A DNA stretch of 64,000 nt from Odontesthes bonariensis (GCF_027942865.1 NC_134507.1:32718447-32782446); one strand, 5' to 3'; counted from the first letter of the stretch, positions 10,061 to 23,501 are shown. Numbers and translations: made by a program. Notes: generated from the sequence alone by a model not told the origin.

Positions 10061-10664
10061 TTTTTCTCTCTTCTCTCTGCATGTCTTTTGTTGAAACATC
10101 TGTTGATCACCCTGTGATCCATCTTGCTGATCCTGGATCTGCTAAGGTGTCCCAGGTCATGGTTGCCTTTGATCCTCATACATTTAACTTTGTCCTGACA
10201 AAGGAGCAGTTCCAAAAAGTCAAACAGGGACTGCCTTTGCATTTGACGCAGTCAAACTGCATGCGCCTGGAGAAGCCAAAAGGCTTACAGCACCTGGTAT
10301 TCCCAGGCGGTCTCCCCATCCAAGTACTAACCAGGCCCGACTCTGCTTAGCTTCTGAGATAAAACTCTGGCTTTTAGTCTGCGAAAAGAGAGTGAAAGTG
10401 AACTCCACTTTGAGATGGCTCTGGGATTGGGCCGACTGGGAGAATTGCTTGAAAAAAACCTCTACACCCAATGAGCGGTCAGAACAAAGCCTCAAGACCC
10501 CTAGTCTTTTGCACAGAGTAAAAGACAAAGCAGCCATTGAATAGGGCCCGATTGTTCCTACCTGGTCGGCCGAGGAGCCAGCGTCTCAACCAAGCAAAGC
10601 TCACCGTGGGGAAGGTGGCTATGCCAACTAGCCTGATGCACTGCTCCCGCAGTGTCAAATACTC

Positions 10665-10783
10665 GTACTCTGGTTTCTCTTCATAACGTACAAGTCTTTC
10701 GCCTTTTACTAAAGACTTCCGTGGAGAGCAACATTAATGAGTTGTTTCTATTTTTGGAAGGCTTTACCTTTGCGGGTGAAGCC
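10665..10783 (+). ncRNA. U5 snRNA, unit 7
   Basis: Matches the unit 1 copy. Confidence 0.92.
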
Positions 10784-11081
10784 CATTCTGTCTGTGCAAA
10801 GGAAATCTTCTTGCTGTGCCAAGTGACTTCTCGGAGTAGAGTCACCTTATTTCTTGAGACCGTGCCCATGTTCAAAGCTGGAGCGCTAAATTGTTGTTGT
10901 TTGAATGGTGCTCAGTGGAGCGGGCGGGAGTGCAAAGTTGTACCATCTGAAACGGCTGAAGAGTGCTCACTGCAGCGGGTGGGCGGAGGTGCAAAGTGAC
11001 GCTTTGTAGGCAAAAAAAGAGCACCGCCACAAGTGCGCATTGTGCCAGGAAGGGCTCTCGGACGTGAAACAGTGGAGGGTT

Positions 11082-11269
11082 ATCGCTTCTCGGCCTTTTG
11101 GCTAAGATCAAGTGTAGTATCTGTTCTTATCAGTTTAATATCTGATACGTCCTCTATATGAGGACTACATATTAAATGGATTTTTAGGCAAAGGGGTTGA
11201 AAAAGGGGCTTGCTCCGTTCACTCCACGCATCGACCCGGTACTGCAGTGCCGCCGGGAACGGTGCACTC
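11082..11269 (+). ncRNA. U2 snRNA, unit 7
   Basis: Matches the unit 1 copy. Confidence 0.94.
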
Positions 11270-11636
11270 TTCCCAACTCTTGTGAAATAACAAAACCAGC
11301 GGTACATGGTGGTAGTTTCAGGGAGCCATTGTATTCTGACTTCTAAAATGGAACTATAATCTTTAGAAAAGACGCAGTTTATGAGCACGTCGTGGGATTG
11401 AGCTTCCCTGGTTTCTCTGTATGACCATGAACACCAAACTACACACAGAGAACAGAGGAGCTTGACAGACACACACTAAGTTATCTGAGAGTCCCATTTT
11501 CAGCTGCAGAGAACAATCACATCAGGGAAGTCGACGTGCAGGCTCAACATCAGCCTCTCAAGCCAACTCTCTGGTAAAATAGGGGCAACGTATGGTTCCA
11601 GCACCTATGTAACACATATTTGTCACGGGGACTGTG

Positions 11637-11755
11637 GCTTACGGCCACACCGCCCTGAACACGCCCGATCTCGTCCGAACTCGGAAGCCAAGCAGGGTCG
11701 GGCCTGGTTAGTACTTGGATGGGAGACCGCTTGGGAATACCAGGTGCTGTAAGCA
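11637..11755 (+). rRNA. 5S rRNA, unit 7
   Basis: Matches the unit 1 copy. Confidence 0.91.
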
Positions 11756-12359
11756 TTTTTCTCTCTTCTCTCTGCATGTCTTTTGTTGAAACATCTGTTG
11801 ATCACCCTGTGATCCATCTTGCTGATCCTGGATCTGCTAAGGTGTCCCAGGTCATGGTTGCCTTTGATCCTCATACATTTAACTTTGTCCTGACAAAGGA
11901 GCAGTTCCAAAAAGTCAAACAGGGACTGCCTTTGCATTTGACGCAGTCAAACTGCATGCGCCTGGAGAAGCCAAAAGGCTTACAGCACCTGGTATTCCCA
12001 GGCGGTCTCCCCATCCAAGTACTAACCAGGCCCGACTCTGCTTAGCTTCTGAGATAAAACTCTGGCTTTTAGTCTGCGAAAAGAGAGTGAAAGTGAACTC
12101 CACTTTGAGATGGCTCTGGGATTGGGCCGACTGGGAGAATTGCTTGAAAAAAACCTCTACACCCAATGAGCGGTCAGAACAAAGCCTCAAGACCCCTAGT
12201 CTTTTGCACAGAGTAAAAGACAAAGCAGCCATTGAATAGGGCCCGATTGTTCCTACCTGGTCGGCCGAGGAGCCAGCGTCTCAACCAAGCAAAGCTCACC
12301 GTGGGGAAGGTGGCTATGCCAACTAGCCTGATGCACTGCTCCCGCAGTGTCAAATACTC

Positions 12360-12478
12360 GTACTCTGGTTTCTCTTCATAACGTACAAGTCTTTCGCCTT
12401 TTACTAAAGACTTCCGTGGAGAGCAACATTAATGAGTTGTTTCTATTTTTGGAAGGCTTTACCTTTGCGGGTGAAGCC
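12360..12478 (+). ncRNA. U5 snRNA, unit 8
   Basis: RNA matches unit 1. The candidate 3' box downstream has an A-to-C change at 12,495, shared with unit 10. Confidence 0.92.
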
Positions 12479-12776
12479 CATTCTGTCTGTGCAACGGAAA
12501 TCTTCTTGCTGTGCCAAGTGACTTCTCGGAGTAGAGTCACCTTATTTCTTGAGACCGTGCCCATGTTCAAAGCTGGAGCGCTAAATTGTTGTTGTTTGAA
12601 TGGTGCTCAGTGGAGCGGGCGGGAGTGCAAAGTTGTACCATCTGAAACGGCTGAAGAGTGCTCACTGCAGCGGGTGGGCGGAGGTGCAAAGTGACGCTTT
12701 GTAGGCAAAAAAAGAGCACCGCCACAAGTGCGCATTGTGCCAGGAAGGGCTCTCGGACGTGAAACAGTGGAGGGTT

Positions 12777-12964
12777 ATCGCTTCTCGGCCTTTTGGCTAA
12801 GATCAAGTGTAGTATCTGTTCTTATCAGTTTAATATCTGATACGTCCTCTATATGAGGACTACATATTAAATGGATTTTTAGGCAAAGGGGTTGAAAAAG
12901 GGGCTTGCTCCGTTCACTCCACGCATCGACCCGGTACTGCAGTGCCGCCGGGAACGGTGCACTC
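12777..12964 (+). ncRNA. U2 snRNA, unit 8
   Basis: Matches the unit 1 copy. Confidence 0.94.
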
Positions 12965-13331
12965 TTCCCAACTCTTGTGAAATAACAAAACCAGCGGTAC
13001 ATGGTGGTAGTTTCAGGGAGCCATTGTATTCTGACTTCTAAAATGGAACTATAATCTTTAGAAAAGACGCAGTTTATGAGCACGTCGTGGGATTGAGCTT
13101 CCCTGGTTTCTCTGTATGACCATGAACACCAAACTACACACAGAGAACAGAGGAGCTTGACAGACACACACTAAGTTATCTGAGAGTCCCATTTTCAGCT
13201 GCAGAGAACAATCACATCAGGGAAGTCGACGTGCAGGCTCAACATCAGCCTCTCAAGCCAACTCTCTGGTAAAATAGGGGCAACGTATGGTTCCAGCACC
13301 TATGTAACACATATTTGTCACGGGGACTGTG

Positions 13332-13450
13332 GCTTACGGCCACACCGCCCTGAACACGCCCGATCTCGTCCGAACTCGGAAGCCAAGCAGGGTCGGGCCT
13401 GGTTAGTACTTGGATGGGAGACCGCTTGGGAATACCAGGTGCTGTAAGCA
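13332..13450 (+). rRNA. 5S rRNA, unit 8
   Basis: Matches the unit 1 copy. Confidence 0.91.
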
Positions 13451-14054
13451 TTTTTCTCTCTTCTCTCTGCATGTCTTTTGTTGAAACATCTGTTGATCAC
13501 CCTGTGATCCATCTTGCTGATCCTGGATCTGCTAAGGTGTCCCAGGTCATGGTTGCCTTTGATCCTCATACATTTAACTTTGTCCTGACAAAGGAGCAGT
13601 TCCAAAAAGTCAAACAGGGACTGCCTTTGCATTTGACGCAGTCAAACTGCATGCGCCTGGAGAAGCCAAAAGGCTTACAGCACCTGGTATTCCCAGGCGG
13701 TCTCCCCATCCAAGTACTAACCAGGCCCGACTCTGCTTAGCTTCTGAGATAAAACTCTGGCTTTTAGTCTGCGAAAAGAGAGTGAAAGTGAACTCCACTT
13801 TGAGATGGCTCTGGGATTGGGCCGACTGGGAGAATTGCTTGAAAAAAACCTCTACACCCAATGAGCGGTCAGAACAAAGCCTCAAGACCCCTAGTCTTTT
13901 GCACAGAGTAAAAGACAAAGCAGCCATTGAATAGGGCCCGATTGTTCCTACCTGGTCGGCCGAGGAGCCAGCGTCTCAACCAAGCAAAGCTCACCGTGGG
14001 GAAGGTGGCTATGCCAACTAGCCTGATGCACTGCTCCCGCAGTGTCAAATACTC

Positions 14055-14173
14055 GTACTCTGGTTTCTCTTCATAACGTACAAGTCTTTCGCCTTTTACT
14101 AAAGACTTCCGTGGAGAGCAACATTAATGAGTTGTTTCTATTTTTGGAAGGCTTTACCTTTGCGGGTGAAGCC
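14055..14173 (+). ncRNA. U5 snRNA, unit 9
   Basis: Matches the unit 1 copy. Confidence 0.92.
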
Positions 14174-14471
14174 CATTCTGTCTGTGCAAAGGAAATCTTC
14201 TTGCTGTGCCAAGTGACTTCTCGGAGTAGAGTCACCTTATTTCTTGAGACCGTGCCCATGTTCAAAGCTGGAGCGCTAAATTGTTGTTGTTTGAATGGTG
14301 CTCAGTGGAGCGGGCGGGAGTGCAAAGTTGTACCATCTGAAACGGCTGAAGAGTGCTCACTGCAGCGGGTGGGCGGAGGTGCAAAGTGACGCTTTGTAGG
14401 CAAAAAAAGAGCACCGCCACAAGTGCGCATTGTGCCAGGAAGGGCTCTCGGACGTGAAACAGTGGAGGGTT

Positions 14472-14659
14472 ATCGCTTCTCGGCCTTTTGGCTAAGATCA
14501 AGTGTAGTATCTGTTCTTATCAGTTTAATATCTGATACGTCCTCTATATGAGGACTACATATTAAATGGATTTTTAGGCAAAGGGGTTGAAAAAGGGGCT
14601 TGCTCCGTTCACTCCACGCATCGACCCGGTACTGCAGTGCCGCCGGGAACGGTGCACTC
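14472..14659 (+). ncRNA. U2 snRNA, unit 9
   Basis: Matches the unit 1 copy. Confidence 0.94.
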
Positions 14660-15026
14660 TTCCCAACTCTTGTGAAATAACAAAACCAGCGGTACATGGT
14701 GGTAGTTTCAGGGAGCCATTGTATTCTGACTTCTAAAATGGAACTATAATCTTTAGAAAAGACGCAGTTTATGAGCACGTCGTGGGATTGAGCTTCCCTG
14801 GTTTCTCTGTATGACCATGAACACCAAACTACACACAGAGAACAGAGGAGCTTGACAGACACACACTAAGTTATCTGAGAGTCCCATTTTCAGCTGCAGA
14901 GAACAATCACATCAGGGAAGTCGACGTGCAGGCTCAACATCAGCCTCTCAAGCCAACTCTCTGGTAAAATAGGGGCAACGTATGGTTCCAGCACCTATGT
15001 AACACATATTTGTCACGGGGACTGTG

Positions 15027-15145
15027 GCTTACGGCCACACCGCCCTGAACACGCCCGATCTCGTCCGAACTCGGAAGCCAAGCAGGGTCGGGCCTGGTTA
15101 GTACTTGGATGGGAGACCGCTTGGGAATACCAGGTGCTGTAAGCA
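15027..15145 (+). rRNA. 5S rRNA, unit 9
   Basis: Matches the unit 1 copy. Confidence 0.91.
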
Positions 15146-15749
15146 TTTTTCTCTCTTCTCTCTGCATGTCTTTTGTTGAAACATCTGTTGATCACCCTGT
15201 GATCCATCTTGCTGATCCTGGATCTGCTAAGGTGTCCCAGGTCATGGTTGCCTTTGATCCTCATACATTTAACTTTGTCCTGACAAAGGAGCAGTTCCAA
15301 AAAGTCAAACAGGGACTGCCTTTGCATTTGACGCAGTCAAACTGCATGCGCCTGGAGAAGCCAAAAGGCTTACAGCACCTGGTATTCCCAGGCGGTCTCC
15401 CCATCCAAGTACTAACCAGGCCCGACTCTGCTTAGCTTCTGAGATAAAACTCTGGCTTTTAGTCTGCGAAAAGAGAGTGAAAGTGAACTCCACTTTGAGA
15501 TGGCTCTGGGATTGGGCCGACTGGGAGAATTGCTTGAAAAAAACCTCTACACCCAATGAGCGGTCAGAACAAAGCCTCAAGACCCCTAGTCTTTTGCACA
15601 GAGTAAAAGACAAAGCAGCCATTGAATAGGGCCCGATTGTTCCTACCTGGTCGGCCGAGGAGCCAGCGTCTCAACCAAGCAAAGCTCACCGTGGGGAAGG
15701 TGGCTATGCCAACTAGCCTGATGCACTGCTCCCGCAGTGTCAAATACTC

Positions 15750-15868
15750 GTACTCTGGTTTCTCTTCATAACGTACAAGTCTTTCGCCTTTTACTAAAGA
15801 CTTCCGTGGAGAGCAACATTAATGAGTTGTTTCTATTTTTGGAAGGCTTTACCTTTGCGGGTGAAGCC
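15750..15868 (+). ncRNA. U5 snRNA, unit 10
   Basis: RNA matches unit 1; same downstream A-to-C change as unit 8. Confidence 0.92.
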
Positions 15869-16166
15869 CATTCTGTCTGTGCAACGGAAATCTTCTTGCT
15901 GTGCCAAGTGACTTCTCGGAGTAGAGTCACCTTATTTCTTGAGACCGTGCCCATGTTCAAAGCTGGAGCGCTAAATTGTTGTTGTTTGAATGGTGCTCAG
16001 TGGAGCGGGCGGGAGTGCAAAGTTGTACCATCTGAAACGGCTGAAGAGTGCTCACTGCAGCGGGTGGGCGGAGGTGCAAAGTGACGCTTTGTAGGCAAAA
16101 AAAGAGCACCGCCACAAGTGCGCATTGTGCCAGGAAGGGCTCTCGGACGTGAAACAGTGGAGGGTT

Positions 16167-16354
16167 ATCGCTTCTCGGCCTTTTGGCTAAGATCAAGTGT
16201 AGTATCTGTTCTTATCAGTTTAATATCTGATACGTCCTCTATATGAGGACTACATATTAAATGGATTTTTAGGCAAAGGGGTTGAAAAAGGGGCTTGCTC
16301 CGTTCACTCCACGCATCGACCCGGTACTGCAGTGCCGCCGGGAACGGTGCACTC
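16167..16354 (+). ncRNA. U2 snRNA, unit 10
   Basis: Matches the unit 1 copy. Confidence 0.94.
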
Positions 16355-16721
16355 TTCCCAACTCTTGTGAAATAACAAAACCAGCGGTACATGGTGGTAG
16401 TTTCAGGGAGCCATTGTATTCTGACTTCTAAAATGGAACTATAATCTTTAGAAAAGACGCAGTTTATGAGCACGTCGTGGGATTGAGCTTCCCTGGTTTC
16501 TCTGTATGACCATGAACACCAAACTACACACAGAGAACAGAGGAGCTTGACAGACACACACTAAGTTATCTGAGAGTCCCATTTTCAGCTGCAGAGAACA
16601 ATCACATCAGGGAAGTCGACGTGCAGGCTCAACATCAGCCTCTCAAGCCAACTCTCTGGTAAAATAGGGGCAACGTATGGTTCCAGCACCTATGTAACAC
16701 ATATTTGTCACGGGGACTGTG

Positions 16722-16840
16722 GCTTACGGCCACACCGCCCTGAACACGCCCGATCTCGTCCGAACTCGGAAGCCAAGCAGGGTCGGGCCTGGTTAGTACT
16801 TGGATGGGAGACCGCTTGGGAATACCAGGTGCTGTAAGCA
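16722..16840 (+). rRNA. 5S rRNA, unit 10
   Basis: Matches the unit 1 copy. Confidence 0.91.
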
Positions 16841-17444
16841 TTTTTCTCTCTTCTCTCTGCATGTCTTTTGTTGAAACATCTGTTGATCACCCTGTGATCC
16901 ATCTTGCTGATCCTGGATCTGCTAAGGTGTCCCAGGTCATGGTTGCCTTTGATCCTCATACATTTAACTTTGTCCTGACAAAGGAGCAGTTCCAAAAAGT
17001 CAAACAGGGACTGCCTTTGCATTTGACGCAGTCAAACTGCATGCGCCTGGAGAAGCCAAAAGGCTTACAGCACCTGGTATTCCCAGGCGGTCTCCCCATC
17101 CAAGTACTAACCAGGCCCGACTCTGCTTAGCTTCTGAGATAAAACTCTGGCTTTTAGTCTGCGAAAAGAGAGTGAAAGTGAACTCCACTTTGAGATGGCT
17201 CTGGGATTGGGCCGACTGGGAGAATTGCTTGAAAAAAACCTCTACACCCAATGAGCGGTCAGAACAAAGCCTCAAGACCCCTAGTCTTTTGCACAGAGTA
17301 AAAGACAAAGCAGCCATTGAATAGGGCCCGATTGTTCCTACCTGGTCGGCCGAGGAGCCAGCGTCTCAACCAAGCAAAGCTCACCGTGGGGAAGGTGGCT
17401 ATGCCAACTAGCCTGATGCACTGCTCCCGCAGTGTCAAATACTC

Positions 17445-17563
17445 GTACTCTGGTTTCTCTTCATAACGTACAAGTCTTTCGCCTTTTACTAAAGACTTCC
17501 GTGGAGAGCAACATTAATGAGTTGTTTCTATTTTTGGAAGGCTTTACCTTTGCGGGTGAAGCC
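17445..17563 (+). ncRNA. U5 snRNA, unit 11
   Basis: Matches the unit 1 copy. Confidence 0.92.
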
Positions 17564-17861
17564 CATTCTGTCTGTGCAAAGGAAATCTTCTTGCTGTGCC
17601 AAGTGACTTCTCGGAGTAGAGTCACCTTATTTCTTGAGACCGTGCCCATGTTCAAAGCTGGAGCGCTAAATTGTTGTTGTTTGAATGGTGCTCAGTGGAG
17701 CGGGCGGGAGTGCAAAGTTGTACCATCTGAAACGGCTGAAGAGTGCTCACTGCAGCGGGTGGGCGGAGGTGCAAAGTGACGCTTTGTAGGCAAAAAAAGA
17801 GCACCGCCACAAGTGCGCATTGTGCCAGGAAGGGCTCTCGGACGTGAAACAGTGGAGGGTT

Positions 17862-18049
17862 ATCGCTTCTCGGCCTTTTGGCTAAGATCAAGTGTAGTAT
17901 CTGTTCTTATCAGTTTAATATCTGATACGTCCTCTATATGAGGACTACATATTAAATGGATTTTTAGGCAAAGGGGTTGAAAAAGGGGCTTGCTCCGTTC
18001 ACTCCACGCATCGACCCGGTACTGCAGTGCCGCCGGGAACGGTGCACTC
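17862..18049 (+). ncRNA. U2 snRNA, unit 11
   Basis: Matches the unit 1 copy. Confidence 0.94.
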
Positions 18050-18416
18050 TTCCCAACTCTTGTGAAATAACAAAACCAGCGGTACATGGTGGTAGTTTCA
18101 GGGAGCCATTGTATTCTGACTTCTAAAATGGAACTATAATCTTTAGAAAAGACGCAGTTTATGAGCACGTCGTGGGATTGAGCTTCCCTGGTTTCTCTGT
18201 ATGACCATGAACACCAAACTACACACAGAGAACAGAGGAGCTTGACAGACACACACTAAGTTATCTGAGAGTCCCATTTTCAGCTGCAGAGAACAATCAC
18301 ATCAGGGAAGTCGACGTGCAGGCTCAACATCAGCCTCTCAAGCCAACTCTCTGGTAAAATAGGGGCAACGTATGGTTCCAGCACCTATGTAACACATATT
18401 TGTCACGGGGACTGTG

Positions 18417-18535
18417 GCTTACGGCCACACCGCCCTGAACACGCCCGATCTCGTCCGAACTCGGAAGCCAAGCAGGGTCGGGCCTGGTTAGTACTTGGAT
18501 GGGAGACCGCTTGGGAATACCAGGTGCTGTAAGCA
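18417..18535 (+). rRNA. 5S rRNA, unit 11
   Basis: Matches the unit 1 copy. Confidence 0.91.
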
Positions 18536-19139
18536 TTTTTCTCTCTTCTCTCTGCATGTCTTTTGTTGAAACATCTGTTGATCACCCTGTGATCCATCTT
18601 GCTGATCCTGGATCTGCTAAGGTGTCCCAGGTCATGGTTGCCTTTGATCCTCATACATTTAACTTTGTCCTGACAAAGGAGCAGTTCCAAAAAGTCAAAC
18701 AGGGACTGCCTCTGCATTTGACGCAGTCAAACTGCATGCGCCTGGAGAAGCCAAAAGGCTTACAGCACCTGGTATTCCCAGGCGGTCTCCCCATCCAAGT
18801 ACTAACCAGGCCCGACTCTGCTTAGCTTCTGAGATAAAACTCTGGCTTTTAGTCTGCGAAAAGAGAGTGAAAGTGAACTCCACTTTGAGATGGCTCTGGG
18901 ATTGGGCCGACTGGGAGAATTGCTTGAAAAAAACCTCTACACCCAATGAGCGGTCAGAACAAAGCCTCAAGACCCCTAGTCTTTTGCACAGAGTAAAAGA
19001 CAAAGCAGCCATTGAATAGGGCCCGATTGTTCCTACCTGGTCGGCCGAGGAGCCAGCGTCTCAACCAAGCAAAGCTCACCGTGGGGAAGGTGGCTATGCC
19101 AACTAGCCTGATGCACTGCTCCCGCAGTGTCAAATACTC

Positions 19140-19258
19140 GTACTCTGGTTTCTCTTCATAACGTACAAGTCTTTCGCCTTTTACTAAAGACTTCCGTGGA
19201 GAGCAACATTAATGAGTTGTTTCTATTTTTGGAAGGCTTTACCTTTGCGGGTGAAGCC
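19140..19258 (+). ncRNA. U5 snRNA, unit 12
   Basis: Matches unit 1. The spacer before it carries CCTCTGCATT for CCTTTGCATT, also in units 13, 22 and 25. Confidence 0.92.
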
Positions 19259-19556
19259 CATTCTGTCTGTGCAAAGGAAATCTTCTTGCTGTGCCAAGTG
19301 ACTTCTCGGAGTAGAGTCACCTTATTTCTTGAGACCGTGCCCATGTTCAAAGCTGGAGCGCTAAATTGTTGTTGTTTGAATGGTGCTCAGTGGAGCGGGC
19401 GGGAGTGCAAAGTTGTACCATCTGAAACGGCTGAAGAGTGCTCACTGCAGCGGGTGGGCGGAGGTGCAAAGTGACGCTTTGTAGGCAAAAAAAGAGCACC
19501 GCCACAAGTGCGCATTGTGCCAGGAAGGGCTCTCGGACGTGAAACAGTGGAGGGTT

Positions 19557-19744
19557 ATCGCTTCTCGGCCTTTTGGCTAAGATCAAGTGTAGTATCTGTT
19601 CTTATCAGTTTAATATCTGATACGTCCTCTATATGAGGACTACATATTAAATGGATTTTTAGGCAAAGGGGTTGAAAAAGGGGCTTGCTCCGTTCACTCC
19701 ACGCATCGACCCGGTACTGCAGTGCCGCCGGGAACGGTGCACTC
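19557..19744 (+). ncRNA. U2 snRNA, unit 12
   Basis: Matches the unit 1 copy. Confidence 0.94.
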
Positions 19745-20111
19745 TTCCCAACTCTTGTGAAATAACAAAACCAGCGGTACATGGTGGTAGTTTCAGGGAG
19801 CCATTGTATTCTGACTTCTAAAATGGAACTATAATCTTTAGAAAAGACGCAGTTTATGAGCACGTCGTGGGATTGAGCTTCCCTGGTTTCTCTGTATGAC
19901 CATGAACACCAAACTACACACAGAGAACAGAGGAGCTTGACAGACACACACTAAGTTATCTGAGAGTCCCATTTTCAGCTGCAGAGAACAATCACATCAG
20001 GGAAGTCGACGTGCAGGCTCAACATCAGCCTCTCAAGCCAACTCTCTGGTAAAATAGGGGCAACGTATGGTTCCAGCACCTATGTAACACATATTTGTCA
20101 CGGGGACTGTG

Positions 20112-20230
20112 GCTTACGGCCACACCGCCCTGAACACGCCCGATCTCGTCCGAACTCGGAAGCCAAGCAGGGTCGGGCCTGGTTAGTACTTGGATGGGAG
20201 ACCGCTTGGGAATACCAGGTGCTGTAAGCA
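20112..20230 (+). rRNA. 5S rRNA, unit 12
   Basis: Matches the unit 1 copy. Confidence 0.91.
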
Positions 20231-20834
20231 TTTTTCTCTCTTCTCTCTGCATGTCTTTTGTTGAAACATCTGTTGATCACCCTGTGATCCATCTTGCTGA
20301 TCCTGGATCTGCTAAGGTGTCCCAGGTCATGGTTGCCTTTGATCCTCATACATTTAACTTTGTCCTGACAAAGGAGCAGTTCCAAAAAGTCAAACAGGGA
20401 CTGCCTCTGCATTTGACGCAGTCAAACTGCATGCGCCTGGAGAAGCCAAAAGGCTTACAGCACCTGGTATTCCCAGGCGGTCTCCCCATCCAAGTACTAA
20501 CCAGGCCCGACTCTGCTTAGCTTCTGAGATAAAACTCTGGCTTTTAGTCTGCGAAAAGAGAGTGAAAGTGAACTCCACTTTGAGATGGCTCTGGGATTGG
20601 GCCGACTGGGAGAATTGCTTGAAAAAAACCTCTACACCCAATGAGCGGTCAGAACAAAGCCTCAAGACCCCTAGTCTTTTGCACAGAGTAAAAGACAAAG
20701 CAGCCATTGAATAGGGCCCGATTGTTCCTACCTGGTCGGCCGAGGAGCCAGCGTCTCAACCAAGCAAAGCTCACCGTGGGGAAGGTGGCTATGCCAACTA
20801 GCCTGATGCACTGCTCCCGCAGTGTCAAATACTC

Positions 20835-20953
20835 GTACTCTGGTTTCTCTTCATAACGTACAAGTCTTTCGCCTTTTACTAAAGACTTCCGTGGAGAGCA
20901 ACATTAATGAGTTGTTTCTATTTTTGGAAGGCTTTACCTTTGCGGGTGAAGCC
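20835..20953 (+). ncRNA. U5 snRNA, unit 13
   Basis: Matches unit 1; shares the spacer variant of unit 12. Confidence 0.92.
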
Positions 20954-21251
20954 CATTCTGTCTGTGCAAAGGAAATCTTCTTGCTGTGCCAAGTGACTTC
21001 TCGGAGTAGAGTCACCTTATTTCTTGAGACCGTGCCCATGTTCAAAGCTGGAGCGCTAAATTGTTGTTGTTTGAATGGTGCTCAGTGGAGCGGGCGGGAG
21101 TGCAAAGTTGTACCATCTGAAACGGCTGAAGAGTGCTCACTGCAGCGGGTGGGCGGAGGTGCAAAGTGACGCTTTGTAGGCAAAAAAAGAGCACCGCCAC
21201 AAGTGCGCATTGTGCCAGGAAGGGCTCTCGGACGTGAAACAGTGGAGGGTT

Positions 21252-21439
21252 ATCGCTTCTCGGCCTTTTGGCTAAGATCAAGTGTAGTATCTGTTCTTAT
21301 CAGTTTAATATCTGATACGTCCTCTATATGAGGACTACATATTAAATGGATTTTTAGGCAAAGGGGTTGAAAAAGGGGCTTGCTCCGTTCACTCCACGCA
21401 TCGACCCGGTACTGCAGTGCCGCCGGGAACGGTGCACTC
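21252..21439 (+). ncRNA. U2 snRNA, unit 13
   Basis: Matches the unit 1 copy. Confidence 0.94.
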
Positions 21440-21806
21440 TTCCCAACTCTTGTGAAATAACAAAACCAGCGGTACATGGTGGTAGTTTCAGGGAGCCATT
21501 GTATTCTGACTTCTAAAATGGAACTATAATCTTTAGAAAAGACGCAGTTTATGAGCACGTCGTGGGATTGAGCTTCCCTGGTTTCTCTGTATGACCATGA
21601 ACACCAAACTACACACAGAGAACAGAGGAGCTTGACAGACACACACTAAGTTATCTGAGAGTCCCATTTTCAGCTGCAGAGAACAATCACATCAGGGAAG
21701 TCGACGTGCAGGCTCAACATCAGCCTCTCAAGCCAACTCTCTGGTAAAATAGGGGCAACGTATGGTTCCAGCACCTATGTAACACATATTTGTCACGGGG
21801 ACTGTG

Positions 21807-21925
21807 GCTTACGGCCACACCGCCCTGAACACGCCCGATCTCGTCCGAACTCGGAAGCCAAGCAGGGTCGGGCCTGGTTAGTACTTGGATGGGAGACCGC
21901 TTGGGAATACCAGGTGCTGTAAGCA
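21807..21925 (+). rRNA. 5S rRNA, unit 13
   Basis: Matches the unit 1 copy. Confidence 0.91.
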
Positions 21926-22529
21926 TTTTTCTCTCTTCTCTCTGCATGTCTTTTGTTGAAACATCTGTTGATCACCCTGTGATCCATCTTGCTGATCCTG
22001 GATCTGCTAAGGTGTCCCAGGTCATGGTTGCCTTTGATCCTCATACATTTAACTTTGTCCTGACAAAGGAGCAGTTCCAAAAAGTCAAACAGGGACTGCC
22101 TTTGCATTTGACGCAGTCAAACTGCATGCGCCTGGAGAAGCCAAAAGGCTTACAGCACCTGGTATTCCCAGGCGGTCTCCCCATCCAAGTACTAACCAGG
22201 CCCGACTCTGCTTAGCTTCTGAGATAAAACTCTGGCTTTTAGTCTGCGAAAAGAGAGTGAAAGTGAACTCCACTTTGAGATGGCTCTGGGATTGGGCCGA
22301 CTGGGAGAATTGCTTGAAAAAAACCTCTACACCCAATGAGCGGTCAGAACAAAGCCTCAAGACCCCTAGTCTTTTGCACAGAGTAAAAGACAAAGCAGCC
22401 ATTGAATAGGGCCCGATTGTTCCTACCTGGTCGGCCGAGGAGCCAGCGTCTCAACCAAGCAAAGCTCACCGTGGGGAAGGTGGCTATGCCAACTAGCCTG
22501 ATGCACTGCTCCCGCAGTGTCAAATACTC

Positions 22530-22648
22530 GTACTCTGGTTTCTCTTCATAACGTACAAGTCTTTCGCCTTTTACTAAAGACTTCCGTGGAGAGCAACATT
22601 AATGAGTTGTTTCTATTTTTGGAAGGCTTTACCTTTCCGGGTGAAGCC
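22530..22648 (+). ncRNA. U5 snRNA, unit 14
   Basis: G-to-C at 22,637 in the loop of the 3' hairpin (TTTCCG for TTTGCG), shared with unit 16. The stem is unaffected. Confidence 0.92.
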
Positions 22649-22946
22649 CATTCTGTCTGTGCAAAGGAAATCTTCTTGCTGTGCCAAGTGACTTCTCGGA
22701 GTAGAGTCACCTTATTTCTTGAGACCGTGCCCATGTTCAAAGCTGGAGCGCTAAATTGTTGTTGTTTGAATGGTGCTCAGTGGAGCGGGCGGGAGTGCAA
22801 AGTTGTACCATCTGAAACGGCTGAAGAGTGCTCACTGCAGCGGGTGGGCGGAGGTGCAAAGTGACGCTTTGTAGGCAAAAAAAGAGCACCGCCACAAGTG
22901 CGCATTGTGCCAGGAAGGGCTCTCGGACGTGAAACAGTGGAGGGTT

Positions 22947-23134
22947 ATCGCTTCTCGGCCTTTTGGCTAAGATCAAGTGTAGTATCTGTTCTTATCAGTT
23001 TAATATCTGATACGTCCTCTATATGAGGACTACATATTAAATGGATTTTTAGGCAAAGGGGTTGAAAAAGGGGCTTGCTCCGTTCACTCCACGCATCGAC
23101 CCGGTACTGCAGTGCCGCCGGGAACGGTGCACTC
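22947..23134 (+). ncRNA. U2 snRNA, unit 14
   Basis: Matches the unit 1 copy. Confidence 0.94.
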
Positions 23135-23501
23135 TTCCCAACTCTTGTGAAATAACAAAACCAGCGGTACATGGTGGTAGTTTCAGGGAGCCATTGTATT
23201 CTGACTTCTAAAATGGAACTATAATCTTTAGAAAAGACGCAGTTTATGAGCACGTCGTGGGATTGAGCTTCCCTGGTTTCTCTGTATGACCATGAACACC
23301 AAACTACACACAGAGAACAGAGGAGCTTGACAGACACACACTAAGTTATCTGAGAGTCCCATTTTCAGCTGCAGAGAACAATCACATCAGGGAAGTCGAC
23401 GTGCAGGCTCAACATCAGCCTCTCAAGCCAACTCTCTGGTAAAATAGGGGCAACGTATGGTTCCAGCACCTATGTAACACATATTTGTCACGGGGACTGT
23501 G

